Positions 44,426 to 52,729 of a stretch of DNA of 64,000 bases are shown here, one piece after another. The translations under genes and the position numbers were made by a program. Every line of letters begins with the position of its first letter. Position 1 is the first letter of the stretch. The DNA comes from Shewanella psychrotolerans. GTDB taxonomy: Bacteria > Pseudomonadota > Gammaproteobacteria > Enterobacterales > Shewanellaceae. A model generated the notes under the pieces. That model was not told where the DNA came from. It did not search any database and worked only from the letters and a program-made list of their open reading frames with translations. The DNA lies in NCBI RefSeq assembly GCF_019457595.1, contig NZ_CP080419.1, positions 558,001 through 622,000 on the forward strand, given 5' to 3'.

Positions 44426-45640
44426 ATGGCTGGAATTCTAGAAGGTATCCGAGTAATTGAAGTGGCATCAATGGCAGCTGCACCATCTGCAACCGTAATG
44501 CTTGCCGACCACGGTGCTGAAGTGATTAAGATTGAACCGCTAGCAGGCGACCCATGGCGCTATGGTCACATGGTTGCTGGTATGCCAAAAAGCAAAATTG
44601 CCTACACCACCTATACACAGAACCGCACTAAGAAGTCAGTGGCTCTGGATTTGAAAAAGCCAGAAGCACAGGAAGCGCTACTTAAGTTAGTTGCGACGGC
44701 GGATGTGTTCTTAACTAACTCTCCACGTAATGTGCAAAAACATCTTAAGCACACCTACGAAGATATCAAAGCGGTCAATCCTGAAATCGTATACGCCTGG
44801 ATTAACGGTTTCGGTTTGGAAGGTCCAGACAAAGATGCTCCAGGCTTTGACATGACAGCTTGGTATGCACGTACAGGCATTATGGAAGAGCTACGCCCGA
44901 AAGAAGCAGGCCCAGTTCCGCTCCCAGTTGGCACCGGCGACTTGAATACCGCCACGGCACTGTTCAGTGCAGTAATGACAGGCCTTTTCCATAAAGAGCG
45001 TACCGGTAAAGGCTCTAAAGTCTCTACCTCTCTGATGAATAACGGTTTGTGGGCTAACTCAAGCATGATGCAGGCCGCATTAGTTGGCGCACCAGCGATG
45101 AAGAAGTATCACCGTGAAGAGTGGCCAAACCCTGTCACTGGCGGTGTGTTCAAAACCCAAGATAACCGTTATGTCATTATCGTTGAGCTGAACCCAAACA
45201 ACGTTGATAACTTACGCGATGCCTTCGGTGCGGATCACTTAAAAGGTGATGAGCGTTTTGCAACGCCTGAGTTGCGCGCTGTAAATCATCAAGCGCTGTT
45301 TGATGAGATGCAAGCGATTGTTGGCCTGCATGATCTCGCTAAGGTAAAAGCACGTCTAAAAGAGTTCGGAGTCAACTTCAGCGTGGTGCAAACCACAGAA
45401 GAGTGTACTCGTGACGAGCACATGATCGCCAATGGCTGCTTCCCTGAAGTAGAGGGTACCGAGGGGATCCGCACCATTGATAGCCCAATCCAGGTTGAAG
45501 GTAACGGCATTAACAAGGTTAAGCCGCAAAACCCACCTAAAGTTGGCGAGCATACTATATCTGCGCTAACTGGCCTTGGCTATAGCGAAGAAGAAGTGCA
45601 GGCACTGGTTGCAGCGAAAGCCGTTGGACTTCCACGTTAA
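44426..45640 (+). CDS. Class III CoA-transferase (CaiB/BaiF family)
   Basis: 404 codons with TAGGAGACT upstream. It begins LEGIRVIEVASMAAAPSATVMLADHGAEVIKIEP, in two parts the family's CoA-binding Rossmann start, with catalytic Asp172 in VGTGDLNTATALF. These enzymes move CoA from one acyl-CoA to a free acid, by a ternary mechanism without loss of the thioester energy. It is the first gene of a seven-gene same-strand cluster with hydratases and a ligase. CaiB (carnitine) and BaiF (bile acid) are family names only; the donor and acceptor acids are unknown here. Confidence 0.92.
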   Translation: MAGILEGIRVIEVASMAAAPSATVMLADHGAEVIKIEPLAGDPWRYGHMVAGMPKSKIAYTTYTQNRTKKSVALDLKKPEAQEALLKLVATADVFLTNSPRNVQKHLKHTYEDIKAVNPEIVYAWINGFGLEGPDKDAPGFDMTAWYARTGIMEELRPKEAGPVPLPVGTGDLNTATALFSAVMTGLFHKERTGKGSKVSTSLMNNGLWANSSMMQAALVGAPAMKKYHREEWPNPVTGGVFKTQDNRYVIIVELNPNNVDNLRDAFGADHLKGDERFATPELRAVNHQALFDEMQAIVGLHDLAKVKARLKEFGVNFSVVQTTEECTRDEHMIANGCFPEVEGTEGIRTIDSPIQVEGNGINKVKPQNPPKVGEHTISALTGLGYSEEEVQALVAAKAVGLPR

Positions 45641-45665
45641 TCACATTAATCGAAACGATGTAATA

Positions 45666-45691
45666 CCAACCTGGGTGTATGGCCAGGTTGG
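45666..45691 (+). repeat. Hairpin between CoA-transferase and first MaoC gene
   Basis: CCAACCTGG gtgtatgg CCAGGTTGG, a perfect 9-bp stem followed by GTTTCC. It may be an attenuator or an mRNA-stabilising end within the operon. Confidence 0.55.
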
Positions 45692-45721
45692 GTTTCCAAA
45701 TTCAACTAAAAGGTAAATATC

Positions 45722-46180
45722 ATGTCAGATCATAAGTTTTTTGAAGATTTCGAAATTGGCGAAAGTTTTGTCACTAACGCCCGCACCATTACGGAAACCG
45801 ACATTGTCATGCACGCCATGCACAGTGGAGACTGGCAACCGCATCACACCAACGAAGAATTTGCTAAAGAGCAACCATTTAGAACGCGTATTGCCCACGG
45901 CAACCTGACTTTCTGTGTCAGTACAGGTTTGATTTTCCAATCTTCGTCAGAAAATCCAAACGTCATGGCTTATGGCTTTAACAAAGTGCGTTATCCAGCG
46001 CCTGTCTTCCCTGGGGACACTATCAAGGTAGAAGTCACCGTCATTGAGAAGAAAGACCATCCTAAGCAGAAAACACACGGCCTGATAACACAGACCGAAG
46101 TGACCACTAACCAACGTGGCGACACCGTGGCTTATGTTGAGCATGAGTTGTATGTAACCAAGCGAACTCCAACCGCATAA
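45722..46180 (+). CDS. MaoC-like hot-dog dehydratase, copy 1
   Basis: 152 codons, with AAGGTAAAT before the ATG. Hot-dog fold with the hydratase-2 motif SGDWQPHHTNEE: catalytic Asp37 and His42. It continues to an AHGNLTFCVSTGL helix and VRYPAPVFPGDTIKVEVTV. It would hydrate or dehydrate an enoyl-/3-hydroxyacyl-CoA with R stereochemistry. It is a paralogue of the next gene. Cytosolic. Confidence 0.9.
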   Translation: MSDHKFFEDFEIGESFVTNARTITETDIVMHAMHSGDWQPHHTNEEFAKEQPFRTRIAHGNLTFCVSTGLIFQSSSENPNVMAYGFNKVRYPAPVFPGDTIKVEVTVIEKKDHPKQKTHGLITQTEVTTNQRGDTVAYVEHELYVTKRTPTA

Positions 46181-46192
46181 AACCAAGTGGTT

Positions 46193-46300
46193 GAGCCTAC
46201 CCCGCGATTGATATTCAGCGAGGATAGGCTCAGCCAGATGGCATGGTGCAGATGTTCGATGCCAAGCTAAATTTCCTTAAATTCTGCGCCATGCAGAATT
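46193..46300 (+). repeat. Two hairpins between the paired MaoC genes
   Basis: GAGCCTA...TAGGCTC (46193-46231, extended inside by CGC/GCG) and AATTCTGC gccat GCAGAATT (46280-46300, perfect 8-bp). They lie in the 138-bp gap and have no T-runs. They may be processing or stability elements. Confidence 0.5.
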
Positions 46301-46318
46301 CAAAAAGAGAGAACAGAT

Positions 46319-46792
46319 ATGAGTGAAGTAGCGAAATATAAAGAAGTTGCCAAATTCTTTGAAGATTTTGAAATCGGCGAAACACGTACGACTGCAGGCA
46401 GAACCATTACAGAGACTGATTTTGTTATGCACGCAATGCATTCGGGTGACTGGATGCCACACCACACTGATGCTGAGTGGTGTAAGACACAACCGTTTAA
46501 AAAGCCGATTATCCATGGCAATGCGACATTTAGTATCAGCACGGGTTTATGTATTCAAGGTGAGCCATTAAATCCACATGGCATGTCTTACGGTTACGAC
46601 AAAATCCGTTACCCAAACCCTGTGTTTGAAGGTGACACCATTCAAGTCACCATGACAGTGATTGAGAAAAAAGATCATCCTAAACGCCCGACTCACGGTT
46701 TGATCACTGAAGAGAAAGTGACCACTAACCAACATGGTCAAGTTGTATGCGTTGCTCATCACGTTATCTATGTAGAGAAACGTAATCCTTAG
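46319..46792 (+). CDS. MaoC-like hot-dog dehydratase, copy 2
   Basis: 157 codons. It has the same architecture and many of the same blocks as copy 1 (FFEDFEIGE, TETDFVMHAMHSGDWMPHH, VTVIEKKDHPK-like MTVIEKKDHPKRPTHGLI). Catalytic Asp44 and His49 are kept. The copies probably arose by duplication; two different substrates or a heterodimer are both possible. Confidence 0.9.
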   Translation: MSEVAKYKEVAKFFEDFEIGETRTTAGRTITETDFVMHAMHSGDWMPHHTDAEWCKTQPFKKPIIHGNATFSISTGLCIQGEPLNPHGMSYGYDKIRYPNPVFEGDTIQVTMTVIEKKDHPKRPTHGLITEEKVTTNQHGQVVCVAHHVIYVEKRNP

Positions 46793-46839
46793 TCTTTAAG
46801 GTTTATCTCGCCAATTATCGTTGAAAGGAGAATAAGTTG

Positions 46840-48429
46840 ATGAAAGTAAACGAACATAAAGCCTCTAAATTGGAACAGTTTCGTTGTATGGACGTTGCTT
46901 GGCTGCTGAACCAATGGGTTGAGCGCCAACCAGACAAGCCGTTTGTTGTTTGGTCTCCTTTCGATGGTAGCCCAAGTCAATCTTGGACTTATGCGGAGTT
47001 ATCACTTGCAGCCAAGCAGGTTGCAGCAGGACTGAAAAAGCGCGGAGTAAGTGAAGGAAAATTTGTCTTAATGCATTTTGACAATTCGCCTGATTTTCTT
47101 ATCGCTTGGTTTGCCTGTGCCTATCTTGGTGCTGTGCCGGTGACGACCAATACGCGCTCAGTGGCGGAAAATGTTCACTATTTCGCGCAGGTCATGAACC
47201 CTGTGTGTGCGATCACGTCAGCAGACTATGCAAATGTGGTGCGTGAAGCATGCGGCGACTTAACGCCCGTGATTGTCTCTGGGGAGATGGCACCAGAAGC
47301 TGTTGCCACTTTACATACAGAATCCTTTGCCGATCTCGCGTGCAATGAGTCCATTCCTGAGCTAACGCGCGATCCTGAGCGTAATTTTGCGGTTCAGTTT
47401 ACATCAGGCACCACCTCACGCCCTAAACCCACTATGTGGAGCAATGCCAATGCATTGTGGGCGGGTAAGTCGATGTCAACCAACCTGCGTTTAAATAACG
47501 ACGACAGAACTTTACTTTTTTTACCCCTATTTCATGCCAACGCACAGATCAGTTTATTAAGCACCTTGTGGGTCGGCGGTACTGTCGTTGTGCAGCCTAA
47601 ATTCTCTGTATCGCGTTTTTGGGATGCTTGTGTTGATCATGATATCACTTGGATATCTATGATTCCTTTCGCTTTTAAAGCGCTCAAAGGTAAGCCGGTG
47701 CCTTCAGACCATAAAGTCCGAGTGATGATGGGGCTTGAGCTGATGCCCGAGCTTGAAAAAGAGTTTGGTGTACAAATTATGGCGATGTGGGGCATGACGG
47801 AAACCCTCTCTGCTTGCATCGTGACCGACCCGTTTCACCCAGGCCCTGCGGGGAGCATTGGCCGTCCTTCACCCTTCTACGATATCGAAATTCGTAAGGA
47901 AGAAGATGGGCGTTTAGCCGGGCCAGGCGAGCAAGGTCTCTTGTTCGTGCGTGGCGATCGCGGCGTGACGCTGTTTAAAGAATATTACCAACAAGCAGAC
48001 CATACCGCGGAAGCGTTCGATAAGCGTGGCGCACTCGATACCGGCGACATCATCCGCATCGATGAGCAAGGCTGGCTGCATTATGTCGCGCGTTACAAAG
48101 ATATGTTGCGAGTTGGCGGTGAAAACGTTGCTGCACTAGAGATCGAAACTGCCATCGATGAAACCGGTTTAGTGATGGAGTGTGCCGTGGTTGGCCAGCA
48201 GCACTACATGTTAGGTGAAGTCCCAGTTGCATTTGTTTCATTGAGTGATGAAGGCAAAAAACTCAAACATGAGCAAGTGAGTGAGAGAGTGATAGCCCAC
48301 TGTCGTGAAAAACTGGCGGATTTCAAAGTCCCTAGAAACGTGATGATTGTGGCGAGCTTTCCACGTTCAACCCTAGACAGAATTTCGAAAAAGGTATTGA
48401 GAGAACGACTACCTCCAATCGAGTCATAA
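46840..48429 (+). CDS. AMP-binding acyl-CoA ligase-like protein with altered A10 motif
   Basis: 529 codons from the ATG at 46840, with AAAGGAG 9 nt before it (a TTG lies one codon upstream). ANL superfamily: A3 core TSGTTSRPK (188-196), MWGMTETLSAC (A5), LDTGDIIRIDE (A7), and the hinge in RYKDMLRVGGENVAALEIE. At the A10 position the usual PRTxxGKI reads PRSTLDRISKK, so the catalytic Lys is Arg514. The ligase may have lost or weakened adenylation, or work mainly as thioesterifier. It is closest in feel to CaiC-type ligases. Cytosolic. Confidence 0.88.
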   Translation: MKVNEHKASKLEQFRCMDVAWLLNQWVERQPDKPFVVWSPFDGSPSQSWTYAELSLAAKQVAAGLKKRGVSEGKFVLMHFDNSPDFLIAWFACAYLGAVPVTTNTRSVAENVHYFAQVMNPVCAITSADYANVVREACGDLTPVIVSGEMAPEAVATLHTESFADLACNESIPELTRDPERNFAVQFTSGTTSRPKPTMWSNANALWAGKSMSTNLRLNNDDRTLLFLPLFHANAQISLLSTLWVGGTVVVQPKFSVSRFWDACVDHDITWISMIPFAFKALKGKPVPSDHKVRVMMGLELMPELEKEFGVQIMAMWGMTETLSACIVTDPFHPGPAGSIGRPSPFYDIEIRKEEDGRLAGPGEQGLLFVRGDRGVTLFKEYYQQADHTAEAFDKRGALDTGDIIRIDEQGWLHYVARYKDMLRVGGENVAALEIETAIDETGLVMECAVVGQQHYMLGEVPVAFVSLSDEGKKLKHEQVSERVIAHCREKLADFKVPRNVMIVASFPRSTLDRISKKVLRERLPPIES

Positions 48430-48501
48430 GCTCATTGTTGATGTGGTTTTCGATTTATATCAACAACTTGTAAATAGTTAGTAATTAATCAGGAGCTAAA
48501 G

Positions 48502-49278
48502 ATGGCGACCTACAAATACGTAACAACAGAACAGATTGGCAATGTTGGAGTGGTGACTTTTAATCGCCCTGAAGCATTAAATGCCTTAAATGAACAAGTA
48601 GAAATGGATGTGACTGATGCACTGAAAGCCTTCGATGCAGATGACGCTATAGGCTGCATGGTATTGGCGGGTGGCGACAAAGCCTTTTGCGCTGGCGCAG
48701 ACCTAAAGTGGATTGCCTCACAAGACTTTGATTCGGCTTATCGTGGCAACCTTGCGGCCTATATGGACCAAGTGGCTAAGCTGCGTAAACCGGTAGTGGC
48801 GGCAGTGCGTGGTTTTGCCTTTGGTGGCGGCACCGAAATCGCGTTGATGTGCGACATCATCATTGCCGATAGCACCGCTAAATTTGCCTTACCTGAAGTA
48901 ACGCTAGGTGTGATTCCAGGCGGCGGTGGTCCGGCTCGATTAACGCGTGCGGTAGGCAAAGCCAAAGCCATGTATTACATCCTGACTGGCAAGCCTTTCA
49001 GCGCCGAAGAAGCTGAGCGAATCGGTTTGATCACTAAAGTCGTTGAAGACGGTCAGTTGCTCGATGAAGCCATGACATTAGCAAGTGCCATTGCCAGCAA
49101 CCCCCGTTTAGCGGTGCTTGCGGGTAAAGAAGCGGTTAACCAGCAAGCAGAACTACCTTTGGCGCCTGGTCTTAATTTAGAGCGCCGCTTATTCCATGGC
49201 CTGTTTGGTACTGAAGACCAGAAAGAAGGCATGGCGGCTTTTGCCGAAAAACGCAAACCTAATTACCGTAAGTATTAA
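48502..49278 (+). CDS. Enoyl-CoA hydratase/isomerase (crotonase), copy 1
   Basis: 258 codons with AGGAGC upstream. Crotonase fold: oxyanion-hole segments DKAFCAGADLK (59-69) and RGFAFGGGTEIAL (103-115). Both catalytic Glu of hydratases are present, Glu112 and Glu132 (LPEVTLGVIPGGGG). It should add water to a trans-enoyl-CoA with S stereochemistry, opposite to the MaoC enzymes upstream, so the two types may act on different intermediates. 73 bp after the ligase. Confidence 0.9.
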   Translation: MATYKYVTTEQIGNVGVVTFNRPEALNALNEQVEMDVTDALKAFDADDAIGCMVLAGGDKAFCAGADLKWIASQDFDSAYRGNLAAYMDQVAKLRKPVVAAVRGFAFGGGTEIALMCDIIIADSTAKFALPEVTLGVIPGGGGPARLTRAVGKAKAMYYILTGKPFSAEEAERIGLITKVVEDGQLLDEAMTLASAIASNPRLAVLAGKEAVNQQAELPLAPGLNLERRLFHGLFGTEDQKEGMAAFAEKRKPNYRKY

Positions 49279-49307
49279 AAAAATCAAATTATCAAGAGGA
49301 TAGATAA

Positions 49308-50063
49308 ATGGAAAAAGTAATCGTTGAAAAAGCAAATGGTGTTATTTACGTAAAACTTAACCGTCCTGAAGTGATGAATGCTTGTGATGGCGATACCTAC
49401 AATGCTATTGCCGATGCCTGGGATGAACTAGAAAATGATCCTACCTTACGAGTTGGCATTATCAGTGGTGAAGGTCGCGCCTTTTGTGTGGGGACCGATG
49501 TTAAATGGGTGAATTCTCCAGCTGCCGACGGTTATGTTGACCGTTTATATCCTCGCCTACTTACCATGACTAAACCTGTGATTGCCGCTATTCATGGTCA
49601 CTGTAATGGTGGTGGTTTAGAGCAAGCTCTTGGTGCAGATATTCGTGTATCAACAGACGATGCTCACTATGGCTTTGGTGAAATTCGCCTAGGCTGGATC
49701 CCTGGTGGTCACGGTACCCAACGTTTACCTCGTGTGATCCCTCTAGGTAATGCGCTTGAGTTGCTTTACACAGGTAACCGTATTGATGCGGCAGAAGCCT
49801 ACCGCCTTGGCTTAGTCAACCATGTTGTGCCAGTAGCAGAGTTAATGGACAGGTGTGAGCAAATTGCCTCAGACATCGTTAAAAGTGCGCCTTTGGCAGT
49901 GCAAAAAATGAAAACCACCGTAATGAAAGGTTTGGATTTACCTCTACCAGAAGCCGTTAAAGTTGAGAAAGAGAGCTTTGAATGGCTAATGAAAACCGAA
50001 GATGCCAAAGAAGGCGCTACGGCCTTTGCTGAAAAACGTGCACCAAACTGGCAAGCCAAATAA
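49308..50063 (+). CDS. Enoyl-CoA hydratase/isomerase (crotonase), copy 2
   Basis: 251 codons, 29 bp after copy 1, with AGAGGAT upstream. Oxyanion segments GRAFCVGTDVKW and HGHCNGGGLEQAL; the catalytic Glu pair is Glu105 and Glu125 (FGEIRLGWIPGGHG). It is only moderately like copy 1, so it is not a recent duplicate. Substrate unknown. Confidence 0.9.
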   Translation: MEKVIVEKANGVIYVKLNRPEVMNACDGDTYNAIADAWDELENDPTLRVGIISGEGRAFCVGTDVKWVNSPAADGYVDRLYPRLLTMTKPVIAAIHGHCNGGGLEQALGADIRVSTDDAHYGFGEIRLGWIPGGHGTQRLPRVIPLGNALELLYTGNRIDAAEAYRLGLVNHVVPVAELMDRCEQIASDIVKSAPLAVQKMKTTVMKGLDLPLPEAVKVEKESFEWLMKTEDAKEGATAFAEKRAPNWQAK

Positions 50064-50153
50064 TTGTTAGTGGCGAGTTATTTAACTTTAAACCTATAAG
50101 GCCACCATGGCTTATAGGCTTTGTGTAACAAGATAATGTTTATAGGGTTCATC

Positions 50154-51476
50154 ATGAAAAAGTTTAGTCAAGTTTCTAAATCTGTGCTTTTAGCCTCTGC
50201 TTTTGCCTGCGCTTTGCCGCAAGCAATGGCTCAAGAAAAAACGCCTCTTATTGAGTTTAAAAATGGTTTTCCAATCGAACTTGAGAAGGCAACGCGTGAA
50301 GCAAACTATGGCGAGTTGTTTTTAGGCGGTGATATTTCTGCTTATTTCAACATGCGTGCTTCTGAGTTTTTACCTACGGCTGTGTTACCGGCTCGCCAAG
50401 CGGTGATGCCATTGGGGCAAAAGCCAATGCCTGAAGTGGGCTTGATTAAAGCCGACATGATCTCAGAAAGTAAATTAAAAGGGCCGCTGACACTGGATCA
50501 GTTTTTAGAGCAATCTGATGGTGCGCAGGGTTTCCTTGTGGTGCATAAAGGTAATATTGTATATGAAAAATACCCACGGATGCGCCAAGAGGACGTTCAC
50601 GTATGGATGTCGTCGGCAAAACCTACCGCTAGCTTATTGATCGACATGCTGATCAGCGAAGGTAAAATTGACGAAAATGCCCCAGTAACTAACTACTTAA
50701 CTGAGTTTAAAGGCACTGATTGGGACGGCATTACCACACGCGATATCTTGGATATGGCGACGGGTATGGATTTGGAAGATACCAGCGAGTCTCGCTTTGA
50801 CCCAAATAACGTGGCGCGCCGTGTTTATGAAGCGGAATTTGGTTTTCCTAATGAAAAACATGGTGTAGAAAAGCTGGCTGAAGTACTTAAAAGCACTAAA
50901 GCTAAAGAAGAACCTGGTTTGTCTTTTCAGTACGCTTCTGGCCTTACTCAAATGTTAGTGCTTATTGCTGAAGAAGTAGAGCACGAACGTTGGCATCAAA
51001 TATTTGACCGTCGAGTATGGTCAAAAGTGGGCGCTGAAGGTTCACTACAGTTACACATGACTACCGACGGTATTGTCGCGGCTCATGGCTTAATCTCTAG
51101 TAACCTGAGAGACTTCGCACGCTTTGGTATGCTTTACACGCCAAGCTGGAACAAAATCGCTACCGAACAAGTGGTTTCAGATGACATTCTAAAACGCATT
51201 CATACTGAAAAACGTTCTCACGAATTCTTTATGAAAGGCTTCGATGGCGCGGTTATGGAGGACTACTTAGGTTCTACCGATATCGTTGCTAACAGCCGTC
51301 AGTGGGATGTACTTTGGGCTGATGGTGATATGTGGAAAGGTGGTTTGATGACTCAAGGTTTATATGTATCACCGAGCCGAGACCTAGTGATTGTATATTT
51401 CAACGTGAATAACGAAGACCACTCTGGCCACCGCTATGCGCGTAAAATTGCCACGTCAGGTTTATTCGACAAATAA
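50154..51476 (+). CDS. Exported serine hydrolase of the beta-lactamase/class C family
   Basis: 440 codons from the ATG at 50154, which opens a Sec signal peptide (KKFSQVSKS..., cleavage near ALPQAMA, residue 26). The longer frame from 50121 would mask it. Active-site SxxK is Ser153/Lys156 in WMSSAKPTAS; the second motif is Tyr260-Ala-Ser in FQYASGL. Family members are esterases, amidases or D-amino-acid hydrolases in the periplasm. As last gene of the CoA operon it may free an acid from an ester or amide for uptake and CoA activation. Resistance is not implied. Confidence 0.88.
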   Translation: MKKFSQVSKSVLLASAFACALPQAMAQEKTPLIEFKNGFPIELEKATREANYGELFLGGDISAYFNMRASEFLPTAVLPARQAVMPLGQKPMPEVGLIKADMISESKLKGPLTLDQFLEQSDGAQGFLVVHKGNIVYEKYPRMRQEDVHVWMSSAKPTASLLIDMLISEGKIDENAPVTNYLTEFKGTDWDGITTRDILDMATGMDLEDTSESRFDPNNVARRVYEAEFGFPNEKHGVEKLAEVLKSTKAKEEPGLSFQYASGLTQMLVLIAEEVEHERWHQIFDRRVWSKVGAEGSLQLHMTTDGIVAAHGLISSNLRDFARFGMLYTPSWNKIATEQVVSDDILKRIHTEKRSHEFFMKGFDGAVMEDYLGSTDIVANSRQWDVLWADGDMWKGGLMTQGLYVSPSRDLVIVYFNVNNEDHSGHRYARKIATSGLFDK

Positions 51477-51509
51477 ACTGCGCTTAATCGCAAGTTGAAT
51501 ACTCGTAAG

Positions 51510-51530
51510 GCGGCACCCAATGGGTGCCGC
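51510..51530 (+). terminator. Terminator of the CoA-transferase/hydratase operon
   Basis: GCGGCACCC aat GGGTGCCGC, a perfect 9-bp GC-rich stem then TTTTGT, 33 bp after the serine hydrolase stop. It marks the operon end. Confidence 0.93.
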
Positions 51531-51941
51531 TTTTGTATTGCTGGCGCAGATATGTTTTCACTTAAAGCTGGGGGCATAGTGTTGTAGGCGTTCATTGCAG
51601 TCGCTAGAAAGTGTCTAGGTTTCTCAGGCCTTACCAAGTGGCTGTCCGATGCAAGCGGTGAATGTTAATTTATTAAAAAGAGTTTAATCTAAGTAAGTTG
51701 TTGCTGGGTAAGTTGGTTGCCAAAGCGCCTAAATTAGCAACTAGTTGGCAATGCTGCGGCGAGAAGATCACAGAATTTGCATTTGCGTGATATGAGATAA
51801 AATTCTTTAAGCTTATCTAATGTAGTGACTTTAGAAGTACTCAAACTATGACCTTGTTCAAAAAAAACTGGGATAAATACTTCCATAATGAAATCAAGTC
51901 AGTACTAACGCCTAGAATTGGCATCGATTGGAGAAGGTAAG
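51531..51941. other. Intergenic region after the operon
   Basis: About 410 bp with no recognised gene, repeat or RNA. AT-rich promoter-like sequence (GATAAAATTC near 51795) precedes the next gene. Confidence 0.45.
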
Positions 51942-52397
51942 ATGAGATTTCAACAGCTAAATGAACAGCTAGCATATGTCTCTAAATGTCGTTTAGAGAT
52001 GGCTAAGCTATATCGTCGTTTACATGATGGCGTAGACTCTTCTCGCGTGAAGTTGATGCTAGAGTACTTGCAACAACATGAAAAAGAAGTGTCTCAGAAG
52101 ATAGATGATTACATCGAAGAGGCACCATCTCGTCTGTTAGAGCTGTGGTATAACGATATCGTATTCGAAGACTTTATCAAACGTTGCCAAGATCTTGTTG
52201 TAAAAGCCAATATGGATGAAGATGATTTACTTGAGCTACATCTAGACTTAGATAATCGACTCATCGGGCTATTGCAAAAGACTGCCGAGTCGTCTGTTCC
52301 TGGCGATGTCAAAAATGCACTTAATGATTTGGTTCGTGTCGAGAAGATCCAGCAGCAGCGATTAGTCCATAATAGTATTCGTATGGAAGACATTTAG
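51942..52397 (+). CDS. Conserved hypothetical helical protein (ferritin-like fold possible)
   Basis: 151 codons from the ATG at 51942, with GGAGAAGG upstream. It is almost all charged helices (CRLEMAKLYRRLHDG, MLEYLQQHEKEVSQKID, EDDLLELHLDLDNRLIG) of the length and spacing of a four-helix bundle of the rubrerythrin/ferritin-like type, though a full diiron Glu/His set is not obvious. Cytosolic. Single gene with its own terminator. I do not know a function. Confidence 0.82.
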   Translation: MRFQQLNEQLAYVSKCRLEMAKLYRRLHDGVDSSRVKLMLEYLQQHEKEVSQKIDDYIEEAPSRLLELWYNDIVFEDFIKRCQDLVVKANMDEDDLLELHLDLDNRLIGLLQKTAESSVPGDVKNALNDLVRVEKIQQQRLVHNSIRMEDI

Positions 52398-52487
52398 TCG
52401 CTGTTTTGATTTTGCTTTTAATATAACGACTAATCACGTATAGAGGTGGCTTAGTTAATTAGTCTACCTAGTTAAGTGACTTTTGAG

Positions 52488-52517
52488 GCCTGATTTTGGT
52501 ATTTACCGAAGTCAGGC
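52488..52517 (+). terminator. Terminator after the helical hypothetical protein
   Basis: GCCTGATTTTGGT attt ACCGAAGTCAGGC, a 13-position stem with G-T pairs, then TTTTTTG. The rest of 52398-52729 contains only promoter-like sequence before nnr. Confidence 0.88.
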
Positions 52518-52729
52518 TTTTTTGTTTTGCATTAGCGGGTGCTAGTTATGGATTGAATTTGTAACAAAAGTACCACTGCTGCGCTTCATTTTTTGTGCAA
52601 GATCAATCTTCCTTCAATAAGCCCTGCTTCTAATGAATCTAATCAGCAATAAAACGGTCAATATCGAATATGCTTAAAGCTTATTTAAGGTAACTGTTTT
52701 ATATAAAAGCTTTTCTCAAGGAGATACCT

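Noticed and set aside
50154..51476. Antibiotic-resistance beta-lactamase
   Set aside because: Only the generic SxxK and YxS motifs are seen, and it lies in a CoA catabolic operon; a hydrolase of another ester or amide is more likely.
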